A stretch of DNA of 64,000 nt from Amphritea atlantica (lineage in GTDB: Bacteria; Pseudomonadota; Gammaproteobacteria; Pseudomonadales; Balneatricaceae), in the NCBI RefSeq assembly GCF_900111095.1, contig NZ_FOGB01000005.1, positions 98,561 to 162,560 on the forward strand, written 5' to 3'. The notes beneath the pieces were generated by a model that did no database searches, was not told the DNA's origin, and worked only from the letters and a program-made list of their open reading frames with translations. The position numbers and the translations under genes are program-made. Every line of letters begins with the position of its first letter. Within the stretch, counting starts at the first letter, position 1. Below, one piece after another: positions 55,146-62,197 of the stretch.

Positions 55146-56705
55146 ATGATCTCCACCCCCGAACGAGCCACAACACTTCAGGCCCGCAGACTGGGTATTG
55201 ATACCCGACAGGAACCGATAATCTATCTCAGGGCTGACAGCCCCGTATGCCGCTCAGAAGGGTTCTCTGCCCTGTCGCGGGTGCTGGTGCATACTGAACA
55301 TTGCAAGATTATAGCCACCCTCAATATCATAACCGGCGAGATGTTACGCCGGGGGCAGATCGGTTTTTCCGAATCGGCCTGGCTGAGATTACAACTGAAT
55401 ACTGATGACAACGTCTGGTTGACTCACCCCCGCCCGGTGCAGTCTCTGTCCCATGTACGGGCAAAGGTGTATGGCCACTCTCTCAGCAAACAACAGTTTC
55501 AGGAGATCATTAACGATATCGTTGATGGCCGCTATGCCGATGTGCATATCGCCGCCTTTATCACCGCTTGCGGCGACGATAAGCTCAATGATGCTGAGAT
55601 CATCGCCCTGACCCAGGCGATGATAGACTCAGGCAGCCGCATCGACTGGGGGCAGCCGATGGTGATCGACAAACACTGTGTGGGTGGATTGCCCGGCAAC
55701 CGTACCACGCCCATCGTGGTAGCCATTCTGGCCGCCAGTGGCCTGACGATGCCAAAAACATCATCCCGGGCGATCACCTCCCCCGCCGGCACTGCTGACA
55801 CCATGGAAACGATGACCGAAGTCAGTCTGACACTGGAGCAGATGAAACAGGTCGTGAAACAGGAAGGTGCCTGTCTGGCCTGGGGAGGCTCAGTGCGGCT
55901 GAGTCCCTCTGATGATATTCTGATTCAGGTTGAACGAGCGCTGGATATCGACAGTGAAGGACAACTGATCGCGTCAGTACTATCGAAAAAAATAGCCGCA
56001 GGTGCCACCCATGTGCTGATCGATATTCCCGTGGGCCCCACCGCTAAAGTGCGTTCGCAGAAGGCTGCCGATAAACTGGCCGCCTCGTTCCAGAAAGTCG
56101 GTGAACAACTGGGGATTAAGATTCAGATACTCTTTACCGATGGCAGCCAACCAGTAGGCAACGGTATCGGGCCAGCTCTTGAGGCCAAGGATGTACTGGC
56201 AGTATTGCAGAACGACACCGATGCCCCGCAGGACCTCAAACAAAGAGCCCTGACGATGTCCGGCACGATGCTTGAAATGGCCGGAGTTGTTGCACCCGGC
56301 GGGGGCATAGAAAAAGCGACCACCATTCTGGAAAGCGGTCTGGCGTGGGAAAAATTCTGCGCAATCTGTAACGCTCAGGGCGGTATGAAGCAGCCCGATG
56401 AAGCCCCTTACCTGTTCAAACTGATGGCTGACAGAAAGGGAACCGTAACCCGGGTTGATAACCGTCGCCTGGCACAGGTTGCCAAACTGGCCGGAGCGCC
56501 GATCGATCCAACCGCCGGCTTAGAGATCCATGTCAAACTGGGGCAACAGGTTTATCCCCATGAACCCCTGCTAACCATCCATGCGGAAAGCTCCGGCGAG
56601 CTCAACTACGCGGTCGACTATCTGGAAAGCCACCCCGACATTATCTGCCTGAACACGGATGAGGGATCAGCAGAGGAGAACACTGATGAAAACCCTACTG
56701 ATTAA
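55146..56705 (+). CDS. Thymidine-phosphorylase-family protein, AMP-phosphorylase-like
   Basis: 519 residues, longer than bacterial thymidine phosphorylase (about 440) because of an N-terminal domain of about 85 residues (LQARRLGIDTRQEPIIYLRAD), as in archaeal AMP phosphorylase. Phosphate site DKHCVGGLPGNRTTPIVVAI (Lys176-), TSSRAITSPAGTADTMETM, LAWGGSVRLSPSDDIL. It likely cleaves a nucleoside monophosphate with phosphate to ribose-1,5-bisphosphate and base. Overlaps the PRPP-synthetase-like gene by 20 bases and heads a four-gene operon. Confidence 0.88.
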   Translation: MISTPERATTLQARRLGIDTRQEPIIYLRADSPVCRSEGFSALSRVLVHTEHCKIIATLNIITGEMLRRGQIGFSESAWLRLQLNTDDNVWLTHPRPVQSLSHVRAKVYGHSLSKQQFQEIINDIVDGRYADVHIAAFITACGDDKLNDAEIIALTQAMIDSGSRIDWGQPMVIDKHCVGGLPGNRTTPIVVAILAASGLTMPKTSSRAITSPAGTADTMETMTEVSLTLEQMKQVVKQEGACLAWGGSVRLSPSDDILIQVERALDIDSEGQLIASVLSKKIAAGATHVLIDIPVGPTAKVRSQKAADKLAASFQKVGEQLGIKIQILFTDGSQPVGNGIGPALEAKDVLAVLQNDTDAPQDLKQRALTMSGTMLEMAGVVAPGGGIEKATTILESGLAWEKFCAICNAQGGMKQPDEAPYLFKLMADRKGTVTRVDNRRLAQVAKLAGAPIDPTAGLEIHVKLGQQVYPHEPLLTIHAESSGELNYAVDYLESHPDIICLNTDEGSAEENTDENPTD

Positions 56706-57570
56706 TCTGGAATCTGACCCACAACTGGAGGCTCAGCTCCTCAATCAACTGGATGCCCAGAAAGGCGAAACAGAACTGCGTCGCTTTCCCGATGATGAGA
56801 CCTATCTGCGGGTGCTAACCGACTGCAAAGACCGTAACGTGGTGATCTTTTGCAACCTCTACCAGCCGGATAACAAGATACTCAGGCTTCTGCTGCTCAG
56901 CTATACCCTGCGCCAGATGGGCGCCCTGAAGATTGGTTTAATTACCCCCTATCTGGCCTATATGCGGCAGGATAAGCAGTTTCATGACGGTGAGTGCGTC
57001 AGCTCACGCCCGTTTGCCAGACTGATCTCTGAAAGCGTCGACTTTATGGTCACTGTCGATCCCCATCTGCACCGTTACGACTCCCTGGATGAGATATACA
57101 GCATCCCGTCACGGGTGGTTCACGCCGCCCCACTGATTGCCGACTGGATCAGGAATAATATCCGCAAACCACTGCTGATCGGGCCTGACAGCGAAAGCGA
57201 GCAGTGGGTGTCCAGCGTAGCTGAGCTGGCGGGTGCCCCCTTTCAGGTGCTGAACAAGATCCGCCGGGGCGACTACGATGTTGAAGTAACACTGCCCGAA
57301 GTCGAGCGCTGGCGTGAGCATACCCCGGTGCTGGTCGATGATATTATCTCCAGTGGCCGGACCATGCTGGAAACCATTGCCCATCTGCAACATGCCGGGA
57401 TGCCCAGAGCCACCTGTATCGCCGTGCACGGTATTTTCGCTGCCGATGCCTACCCGCAGCTAGAAGCGGTCGCGGAGGTCATCACCAGTCGCTGCATCCC
57501 CCATCCCAGCAGTCAGATTGAGATCGCCCCTGCTATCGCCGCCGCAACCCGGGAACTACTGGAGGGATGA
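56686..57570 (+). CDS. Ribose-phosphate pyrophosphokinase-like protein (divergent)
   Basis: 294 residues from the ATG at 56686 (GAGGAG ahead). Divergent from the housekeeping Prs: TPYLAYMRQDKQFHDGE and VDPHLHRY (126-131) for ATP/Mg, and the PRPP loop VLVDDIISSGRTM (216-227), but the flexible loop reads NKIRRGDYDVEV, as in archaeal-type enzymes. It should make PRPP from ribose-5-phosphate or act on the neighbour's ribose-1,5-bisphosphate product (inference). Overlaps both neighbours. Confidence 0.87.
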   Translation: MKTLLINLESDPQLEAQLLNQLDAQKGETELRRFPDDETYLRVLTDCKDRNVVIFCNLYQPDNKILRLLLLSYTLRQMGALKIGLITPYLAYMRQDKQFHDGECVSSRPFARLISESVDFMVTVDPHLHRYDSLDEIYSIPSRVVHAAPLIADWIRNNIRKPLLIGPDSESEQWVSSVAELAGAPFQVLNKIRRGDYDVEVTLPEVERWREHTPVLVDDIISSGRTMLETIAHLQHAGMPRATCIAVHGIFAADAYPQLEAVAEVITSRCIPHPSSQIEIAPAIAAATRELLEG

Positions 57571-58169
57571 CAGAGATCCCTATACCTCAGGGGGAGTTAA
57601 CGCTGGACCCGGGGTTTATTGCCGAAAACGAAGCCCGCACGCTGTTCGATTCACTTGAACAGCAACTGAACTGGCAGCAGGCCCGGATCAGAATGTTTGG
57701 CCGGATGGTGAATATTCCCCGCCTGCAGTGTTTTCAGGGAGACCCGGGCATCCTCTATCGTTACTCAGGTCTGAGCCTGCAAACCGAACCCTGGCACCCA
57801 CTGATCCATGCGCTCAAACAGCGCGTAGAAGCCGCCGCTAAACACAGCTTTAACAGCGTGCTGATCAACTATTACCGTGGCGGACAGGACAGCATGGGAT
57901 GGCACAGTGATGATGAACCGGAGCTGGGCAGCAATCCGGTGATCGCCTCCCTGAGTCTCGGTCAGAGCCGCCGTTTTCTGCTGCGCCACCGGTTTGACAA
58001 AAGCATCTCTCAGCAAGAGCTCTTGCTCAACAGTGGCTCTCTGCTGATAATGGCAGGTCAGTTACAGCATTTCTGGCATCACAGCGTGCCTAAAACCAGC
58101 AAACAGCTGGAGGGGCGGATCAATCTCACCTTCCGGCATACTTTCACCACAGATACCCAGATGGAATAA
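57567..58169 (+). CDS. alkB: AlkB-like Fe(II)/2-oxoglutarate DNA/RNA repair dioxygenase
   Basis: 200 residues. NSVLINYYRGGQDSMGWHSDDEPELG with HxD ligands (HSD), distal His in FWHHSVPKTS and the RINLTFR 2-oxoglutarate arginine pair (RxxxxxR). PLAYRYSG-like ILYRYSGL for nucleotide recognition, as in AlkB2/3-type proteins. Reverses 1-methyladenine and 3-methylcytosine damage. Overlaps the PRPP-synthetase-like gene by 4 bases. Confidence 0.88.
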   Translation: MTEIPIPQGELTLDPGFIAENEARTLFDSLEQQLNWQQARIRMFGRMVNIPRLQCFQGDPGILYRYSGLSLQTEPWHPLIHALKQRVEAAAKHSFNSVLINYYRGGQDSMGWHSDDEPELGSNPVIASLSLGQSRRFLLRHRFDKSISQQELLLNSGSLLIMAGQLQHFWHHSVPKTSKQLEGRINLTFRHTFTTDTQME

Positions 58170-58172
58170 CCG

Positions 58173-58910
58173 ATGAACCCCGTTATAGAGTTACTCAACA
58201 GTCACCGATCAATCCGCAAATTCACCGATCAGCCTATTCCACAGGAAACCCTCAACACCCTGGTACAGGCGGGGCAAGCCGCTGCAACCTCCAGCTTTAT
58301 TCAGGCATGCACGGTAATTCAGGTGAATGATCAGGACAAGCGCAACCAACTGGCGGAATGTGCCGGAGGCCAGGCTTATGTCGCTGAGGCGCCTGTATTC
58401 CTGGTATTCTGTGCGGATATGCAACGCAACAAACTCGCCTGCGAAATGAACGACGCCGAGATCAACTCAGGCTTCACGGAACAGTTTATTACCGCCACGG
58501 TCGATGTCGCCCTGTTCGCCCAGAACCTGACCGTCGCCGCTGAATCACTCGGCTTAGGCATTGTCTATATCGGCGGCATCCGCAACCAGATCGCCCGGGT
58601 CTCAGAACTGCTGGAGCTACCTGAACTGGTCTACCCAGTCTTCGGTCTCTGTCTCGGATATCCGGATCAGAACCCGGAAGTTAAACCCCGTCTGCCGGTG
58701 GAAGTCGTCCTGAAACAGGACAGCTATAGTGACAGTGGCGATAAGGAAACCATCGCCGAATACGATAAATCCGTACGCGAATACTACCAAACCCGTACCG
58801 GCGGCAATAAAGAGATGACCTGGAGCGAACAGATGTCCGGCATGCTGGTTAAAGAAGCGCGGCCGCATATGTTGTCTTTTCTTCAAGAGCGGGGGTTTTT
58901 ATTGAAATAA
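58173..58910 (+). CDS. nfsA: NADPH-dependent FMN nitroreductase (NfsA family)
   Basis: 245 residues. LLNSHRSIRKFTDQPIPQETLNTLVQAGQ, LTVAAESLGLGIVYIGGIRNQ, PVFGLCLGYPDQNPEVKPRLP: the NfsA/FRP pattern. A two-electron reductase of nitroaromatics and quinones. Three bases after alkB, last gene of the four-gene operon and the last conserved chromosomal gene before the cassette array. Confidence 0.9.
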   Translation: MNPVIELLNSHRSIRKFTDQPIPQETLNTLVQAGQAAATSSFIQACTVIQVNDQDKRNQLAECAGGQAYVAEAPVFLVFCADMQRNKLACEMNDAEINSGFTEQFITATVDVALFAQNLTVAAESLGLGIVYIGGIRNQIARVSELLELPELVYPVFGLCLGYPDQNPEVKPRLPVEVVLKQDSYSDSGDKETIAEYDKSVREYYQTRTGGNKEMTWSEQMSGMLVKEARPHMLSFLQERGFLLK

Positions 58911-59040
58911 TTAGGGTCTGCTAAGCCCTAGTTTCGAAGCGGCCAGTGGCTAGAACGCGGCTGCGCCGCTTAGAAAAAAACAGAACGCTGCTTCGCAGCT
59001 CGCTAGTCGCTAGACGTCACTTCGTGACTTGCTAGAAAAA
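58911..59040. repeat. Cluster of short palindromes with GCTAG motifs
   Basis: Directly after nfsA: TAGGG...CCCTA, GCGGCTGCGCCGC, CGCTGCTTCGCAGC, and TCACTTCGTGA, several with a CTTCG-type loop and separated by GCTAG(A) units. They form a string of tight hairpins. Probably a dispersed short palindromic repeat family or a boundary element; it marks the change from chromosomal backbone to cassettes. Confidence 0.6.
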
Positions 59041-59078
59041 GCATGGTTGCCGGGTGTAGGTTTAGGTACGTGGCCTTA

Positions 59079-59168
59079 AAATAACACCTTTGTAATAGGC
59101 CGTATTGCTGTGAAGCAGCACATTTAGCGGTCCAGCCCGAAGGGCGATTATTCACAAGCTTGTTATAA
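59079..59168 (-). repeat. attC: attC-like site 1 (distal end of the cassette array)
   Basis: On the minus strand: R''-like TTATAAC (59162-59168), then a long imperfect palindrome with AAGCTTGTG and CAAAGGTG, ending in GTTATTT (59079-59085), an imperfect core site. About 90 bases. It follows the DUF7336-like cassette and borders the nfsA side, so it is the last attC of the array. Confidence 0.55.
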
Positions 59169-59174
59169 ATCATT

Positions 59175-59579
59175 TCAGGTTTTCTCAATGGCTAAAAGAT
59201 CTGTAACGCCAGGTTTAAGAGTGAACTCTTTGCATTTAACAAAATCTCCCACTTTGAATTCAAGGCTAACTCCCTCATCTACAGAACATATTTCATAGAT
59301 ATTATCAGGGTGTTTAGCTGCGGTAACACAGGAAAATTTTTTACCATCACGGACGTAAATAACAGTCATAATGGCAAATCCACTTTCCCAATTATCCTGG
59401 CCTAATTTGCATTCAGAAATATCAAAGCCATCCGGATAATAACAAAATCCCGGCTGGTCCTTTAAACGCTCTATAGCAAGCAGTGCATCTTCCTCGGAAG
59501 CATAGGCACCAATGAATTTTTCATCTTCATTCAAGTCCGACTCGTAACTATGCCAAAGTAGATAAACGATACTTTTCAT
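59175..59579 (-). CDS. Cassette gene, DUF7336-like protein
   Basis: 134 residues. VYLLWHSYESD followed by EKFIGAYASEEDALLAIERLKDQPGF and a Trp/Glu-rich end of the first half is the pattern of the family I know as DUF7336, which occurs often as stand-alone short ORFs and in cassettes. Function unknown, no signal peptide. Distal-most cassette of the array. Confidence 0.72.
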   Translation of the reverse strand: MKSIVYLLWHSYESDLNEDEKFIGAYASEEDALLAIERLKDQPGFCYYPDGFDISECKLGQDNWESGFAIMTVIYVRDGKKFSCVTAAKHPDNIYEICSVDEGVSLEFKVGDFVKCKEFTLKPGVTDLLAIEKT

Positions 59580-59581
59580 GA

Positions 59582-59613
59582 ATTTAACGCCGCTAGTTGG
59601 TGCGCTGTTAAAC
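59582..59613 (-). repeat. attC: Short attC-like site 2 (probably internally deleted)
   Basis: Minus strand GTTTAAC (59607-59613) and GTTAAAT (59582-59588), both fitting the RYYYAAC/GTTRRRY box consensus, are only 18 bases apart, much shorter than a normal attC. Its boxes do not pair with those of the neighbouring cassettes, so it looks like a product of deletion or recombination between two attC sites. Confidence 0.5.
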
Positions 59614-59637
59614 GTGTTCCCAGCCTATCCTTATTTA

Positions 59638-59931
59638 TTATGCATTCTCTCGGGATGCAACATTATGAATTAGCTTTCCACGGCATATAAAGTAGTAAGC
59701 AGCTACGGAAAATAGGATAAGCTGGGATAACGCAGTAATGCCTTTGGAAACCGCGGCCTTTCGTAGTGAGTCCGCCATTGAAGCAAAATCGGACGATCTA
59801 CCAGCAGCATCTGCAAGATGAAAATGCGCATAGACAGCACCAATTGCTTCAGGGATCGATATTATTGCTAGTACCAGCAAGTAGATTCCAAATATTCTAA
59901 TTGCCACCCAAATCCATTCACTCTTACTCAT
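59638..59931 (-). CDS. Cassette gene, small two-helix membrane protein
   Basis: 97 residues with membrane segments WVAIRIFGIYLLVLAIISIPEAIGAV and ITALSQLILFSVAAYYFIC. Between them a polar loop (HFHLADAAGRSSDFASMADSLRKAAVSKG). Unknown function; small membrane proteins are frequent in cassettes. Its 5' side is replaced by the group II intron remnant. The 18 bases at its stop (59623-59640) are identical to those at the stop of the next cassette gene. Confidence 0.68.
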   Translation of the reverse strand: MSKSEWIWVAIRIFGIYLLVLAIISIPEAIGAVYAHFHLADAAGRSSDFASMADSLRKAAVSKGITALSQLILFSVAAYYFICRGKLIHNVASRENA

Positions 59932-59954
59932 TTTCCATCCTTAGTGCAGTCGTG

Positions 59955-60021
59955 ATAGAGCGCCCCGTTACCGAGGCGACCCCACACAGATCCGGACGTG
60001 CGGAACTACCGCATCCGGCTC
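59955..60021 (-). ncRNA. Group II intron domains V and VI (remnant)
   Basis: Minus strand. Domain V at 59989-60021 starts GAGCCGGATGCGG and ends CCGCACGTCCGGATC, matching the general DV stem except for one base (GGATC where GGTTC is usual), with a TAGTT loop. Domain VI follows with CGCCTCG-GTAA-CGGGGCG, a 7-bp stem capped by a GUAA tetraloop. The likely intron 3' end is near 59955 (CTCTAT). The 5' half of the intron is not identifiable. Confidence 0.7.
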
Positions 60022-60057
60022 TTCAATAATATCCTTGCCCGTGTAGAACACAGACCC

Positions 60058-60192
60058 TCAGTACCAGTCCACGGCTAACAACCTTTTACTCACTCGCATG
60101 GGCTGGATTCCAAAATATCTTAACATCTCCTTCATCCCTGACCACGTGTAACTTTTCCGACCACTTCGCCGGTTTAACCAGATATCTAGACG
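60058..60192 (-). pseudogene. C-terminal fragment of a group II intron reverse transcriptase/maturase
   Basis: A 44-residue stretch on the minus strand ending in TGA at 60058-60060: WLNRRSGRKSYTWSG, then MLRYFGIQ, MRVSKRLLAVDWY and stop. This is the maturase C-terminus I know from group II intron proteins (WLNRRSxRxSYTW..., ...VSKR...VDWY). An in-frame stop (60193-60195) and loss of all upstream reverse-transcriptase motifs make it a remnant. It stands correctly upstream of domain V. Confidence 0.72.
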
Positions 60193-60411
60193 TTAAGTAT
60201 GAGGCAAGAAAATAAATCTGTCCCCTTTTTCAATTTGGTGGTCAATCCCACGAACGGGTCGGTCGGTGCAGGGCTTTCGTTCGTGCTTGAAAAAGGAGCT
60301 AAACCCGGTCTCTCTGGGTTCCGTCATAACCTCGCAACACTATTCCCATAAATAAGCACAGTGTGATGACAGGGCTTGTTCAACAACCGGATAAAGCCGC
60401 GGCTGCGCGCG

Positions 60412-60429
60412 GCCTATCCTTATTTATTA
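60412..60429 (-). repeat. 18-bp direct repeat, copy 2 (copy 1 at 59623-59640)
   Basis: GCCTATCCTTATTTATTA (plus strand) is identical at 59623-59640 and 60412-60429. In both copies the final TTA is the stop codon (minus strand TAA) of the cassette gene to its right. Confidence 0.85.
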
Positions 60430-61077
60430 GGCCCGATGCGTGTTAAATCGTTCATTAACTTCACTACAACCCTCTTCGTGAAATAGATCAGTAGTCATCA
60501 TTATTGAATAAGGTCCAAATTCATCTACAAATTTTTCGGCGTTTATGGATATATCATCTGCTGGCGAGAAATATTTATCATCATAATCTTCGGCAATAAA
60601 ACCAAGATCTGTACGTTTGATTGTTTGATCAACAAGATATCCAGCAATCTGCTTCTCTTGCGTAATCTCAAGCCAAACCCTTTCTTTTGGTTGAACGATA
60701 CGCACAGAAACAATATCCGTTTTTAACCACTTTGTGTACTTGGATTGTAATCTTTCCAGGATTTCAATTGCTGAAAACCGGTCTTCTTCTGACGCATTCC
60801 CGCTCTTTTGTAATAAACGAATAGCCTTATCAATGGGGTACTTAAAAAATTCACGGCTACTATTTACTCTAAAGTCTGAAATTTCATCATGAATTTTCTT
60901 TTCAACACCTTCATAGTCGTCACAAAATACCTCAAAAGCTACTTGGAAAGGAGTGGGGACACCGGTTTTGAACAGCTCTCGCGCTCTACTCCTACTATCC
61001 CTTTTTGTTCGGCCAATTTTTATTAAACCAGGCATAGATTCATTAATCAGAATGTATACATAACCAGAATCCAACAT
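60427..61077 (-). CDS. Cassette gene, T5orf172/GIY-YIG-like protein
   Basis: 216 residues. The N-terminal 90 residues match the T5orf172 (GIY-YIG-related) pattern: GYVYILINESMPGLIKIGRT, RARELFKTGVPTPFQVAFEV, EKKIHDEISDFRVNSSREFF. The remainder is unrecognised, ending KWLKTD ... FGPYSIMMTTDLF-like. Such domains occur in phage and accessory nucleases. Immediately follows a perfect attC core site (GTTAGGC at 61091-61097). Confidence 0.82.
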   Translation of the reverse strand: MLDSGYVYILINESMPGLIKIGRTKRDSRSRARELFKTGVPTPFQVAFEVFCDDYEGVEKKIHDEISDFRVNSSREFFKYPIDKAIRLLQKSGNASEEDRFSAIEILERLQSKYTKWLKTDIVSVRIVQPKERVWLEITQEKQIAGYLVDQTIKRTDLGFIAEDYDDKYFSPADDISINAEKFVDEFGPYSIMMTTDLFHEEGCSEVNERFNTHRA

Positions 61078-61090
61078 GCTCTCCTTTAAG

Positions 61091-61160
61091 GCCTAACGAC
61101 CAAGCTCACACGACGAAAACCGCTCAGCGGTTTTTGGTCGGGTGGAGCGCTTGGTTATGC
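61091..61160 (-). repeat. attC: attC site 3
   Basis: Minus strand: GCATAAC (R'', 61154-61160), CAAGCGCTC (L''), a palindrome with AAAACCGCTGAGCGGTTTT, GAGCTTGGTC (L') and GTTAGGC (R', 61091-61097), 70 bases. Its R' is an exact consensus core site. Textbook attC; its R'' is complementary to the core at the 5' edge of its own cassette (GTTATGC at 61651-61657). Confidence 0.88.
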
Positions 61161-61162
61161 GT

Positions 61163-61633
61163 TTAGTTTCCGCAGCCACTATAGTCTGACTCCTTACACA
61201 CAGACAGCCAATATTGAGATTTTGTGTCATTTCCATGCTTTGCATAGAGCTTACTGAGTAAAATTGCTGAGTACCCATAGCCGGACTGCTTGGTGTTCGC
61301 ATATTTTTCATACCACTTAATTGCATTTTCTTCATCGTTGTATGGTGAAGAGCGCAATACATGCCCAAGCGCCAAGTAAGCTGGTGCAAACGAACCTTTG
61401 GCGGCCAAGTTATAATAATAGAGTTCTTTTTCACTATTTCCGGCATATCCAAATGACATGCCTACTGCATATTGGATGTTGGGATTTTCATCATTGGCCG
61501 CACTTAAACAATAATTGTTCAAGTGAACTTGTTTTGGGTTTTCCTTGATTGCATTAAGGCAGATTTGACTATCAGAGTCCGCAAATGCTGGGTAACTAAA
61601 AACCCATAGAGTAAACATTAACAAACGCACCAT
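61163..61633 (-). CDS. Cassette gene, secreted Sel1/TPR-like protein
   Basis: 156 residues from the ATG at 61633, which has AAGGA upstream; an ATG at 61654 lies inside the attC and is not used. Signal peptide MVRLLMFTLWVFSYPAFA. The mature part has Sel1-like repeats (YAVGMSFGYAGNSEKELYYYNLAAKG, AYLALGHVLRSSPYNDEENAIKWYEKY, AILLSKLYAKHGN). Such periplasmic repeats mediate protein contacts. C-terminal Cys pair (CKESDYSGCGN). Confidence 0.78.
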   Translation of the reverse strand: MVRLLMFTLWVFSYPAFADSDSQICLNAIKENPKQVHLNNYCLSAANDENPNIQYAVGMSFGYAGNSEKELYYYNLAAKGSFAPAYLALGHVLRSSPYNDEENAIKWYEKYANTKQSGYGYSAILLSKLYAKHGNDTKSQYWLSVCKESDYSGCGN

Positions 61634-61650
61634 GCCAATTTCCTTTTCAC

Positions 61651-61728
61651 GCATAACGCTGCCATAAACGGCGCGAGCTTGCGAGCGTCCGGCGACCGAA
61701 GGGAGCGAATTTAATGGCCTTGTTAGCG
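61651..61728 (-). repeat. attC: attC site 4
   Basis: Minus strand: CGCTAAC (R'', 61722-61728, overlapping the stop codon of the cassette gene), AAGGCCATT, a GC-rich palindrome, ATGGCAGC, and GTTATGC (R', 61651-61657), 78 bases. R'' is complementary to the core site at the 5' edge of the same cassette (GTTAGCG at 62122-62128). Confidence 0.87.
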
Positions 61729-62097
61729 AATACTTTGGCAGACACTTGGAGCCTCCCAGGCTAATACGTTTATGCAGTAGTTGCAGCCAATGATGAAGTA
61801 CTCTTTAGAGCCTGTTTTGGCAGCAGATGCAAATCCTTCTCTATCTCTCTCTTGGTCAAGCCACCCGCCACTGTGGATCTCATAGAACCAACCGTTGGAC
61901 GATGAGCAATTTGGCCAGAATTCTAAAAGATCTCCTTCATCTAATACTCGATATCCCGCAGGAGAATCGAATGAAATGTCGATTTTATCTCCATCGATGA
62001 GAACTGTAACTATGAGAGTTTCTATATCGAATTCTATATAGACAATCTCGATATCCTCATCTTTCGATAACGGTGGCTCAAGTGCTTTACATTTCAT
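61723..62097 (-). CDS. Cassette gene, unknown cytoplasmic protein
   Basis: 124 residues, acidic, no signal peptide. IEIVYIEFDIETLIVTVLIDGDKIDISFDSPAGYRVLDEGDLLEFW suggests a small beta-barrel or beta-sandwich; a second half has NGWFYEIHSGGWLDQERDREGF and two Cys (IIGCNYCINVLAWE). Not recognised. The stop codon lies in the R'' box of its attC. Confidence 0.65.
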   Translation of the reverse strand: MKCKALEPPLSKDEDIEIVYIEFDIETLIVTVLIDGDKIDISFDSPAGYRVLDEGDLLEFWPNCSSSNGWFYEIHSGGWLDQERDREGFASAAKTGSKEYFIIGCNYCINVLAWEAPSVCQSIR

Positions 62098-62121
62098 CGA
62101 TTAATCCGAATCTATCTGTAT

Positions 62122-62190
62122 CGCTAACGCCCAGATCAGCGGGCAATTGAAGCGCAGCGTAAATTGATCCGCTGCAGCTGTTTGTTAAAT
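62122..62190 (-). repeat. attC: attC site 5
   Basis: Minus strand: ATTTAAC (R'', 62184-62190), AAACAGCTGCAGCGG, a palindrome, CTGATCTGGG and GTTAGCG (R', 62122-62128), 69 bases. R'' is complementary to GTTAAAT (62928-62934), the core at the 5' edge of its own cassette. Confidence 0.87.
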
Positions 62191-62197
62191 TGCATTA

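Larger units (their letters stand above)
59932..60426. other. Gene-free stretch with intron debris and a structured segment
   Basis: 495 bases between two cassette genes. It holds the intron remnant (59955-60192), an AAATAAATCTGTCCCC-type motif at 60209-60231 often seen beside REP-associated transposases, and two hairpins: CACGAACG...CGTTCGTG (about 60248-60285) and AACCC...GGGTT (about 60302-60320). The last part, toward 60426, carries a GC-rich palindrome (CGCGGCTGCGCGCGG). Confidence 0.5.

Noticed and set aside
58911-59168. CRISPR array
   Set aside because: The repeats are palindromes of different sequence without constant-length spacers, and no cas gene is present.
60066-60204. Alternative minus-strand frame (YLTSRYLVKPAKW...) over the intron remnant
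   Set aside because: It is open for about 37 codons but matches nothing I know, while the overlapping frame carries the maturase C-terminal signature in the correct place before domain V.
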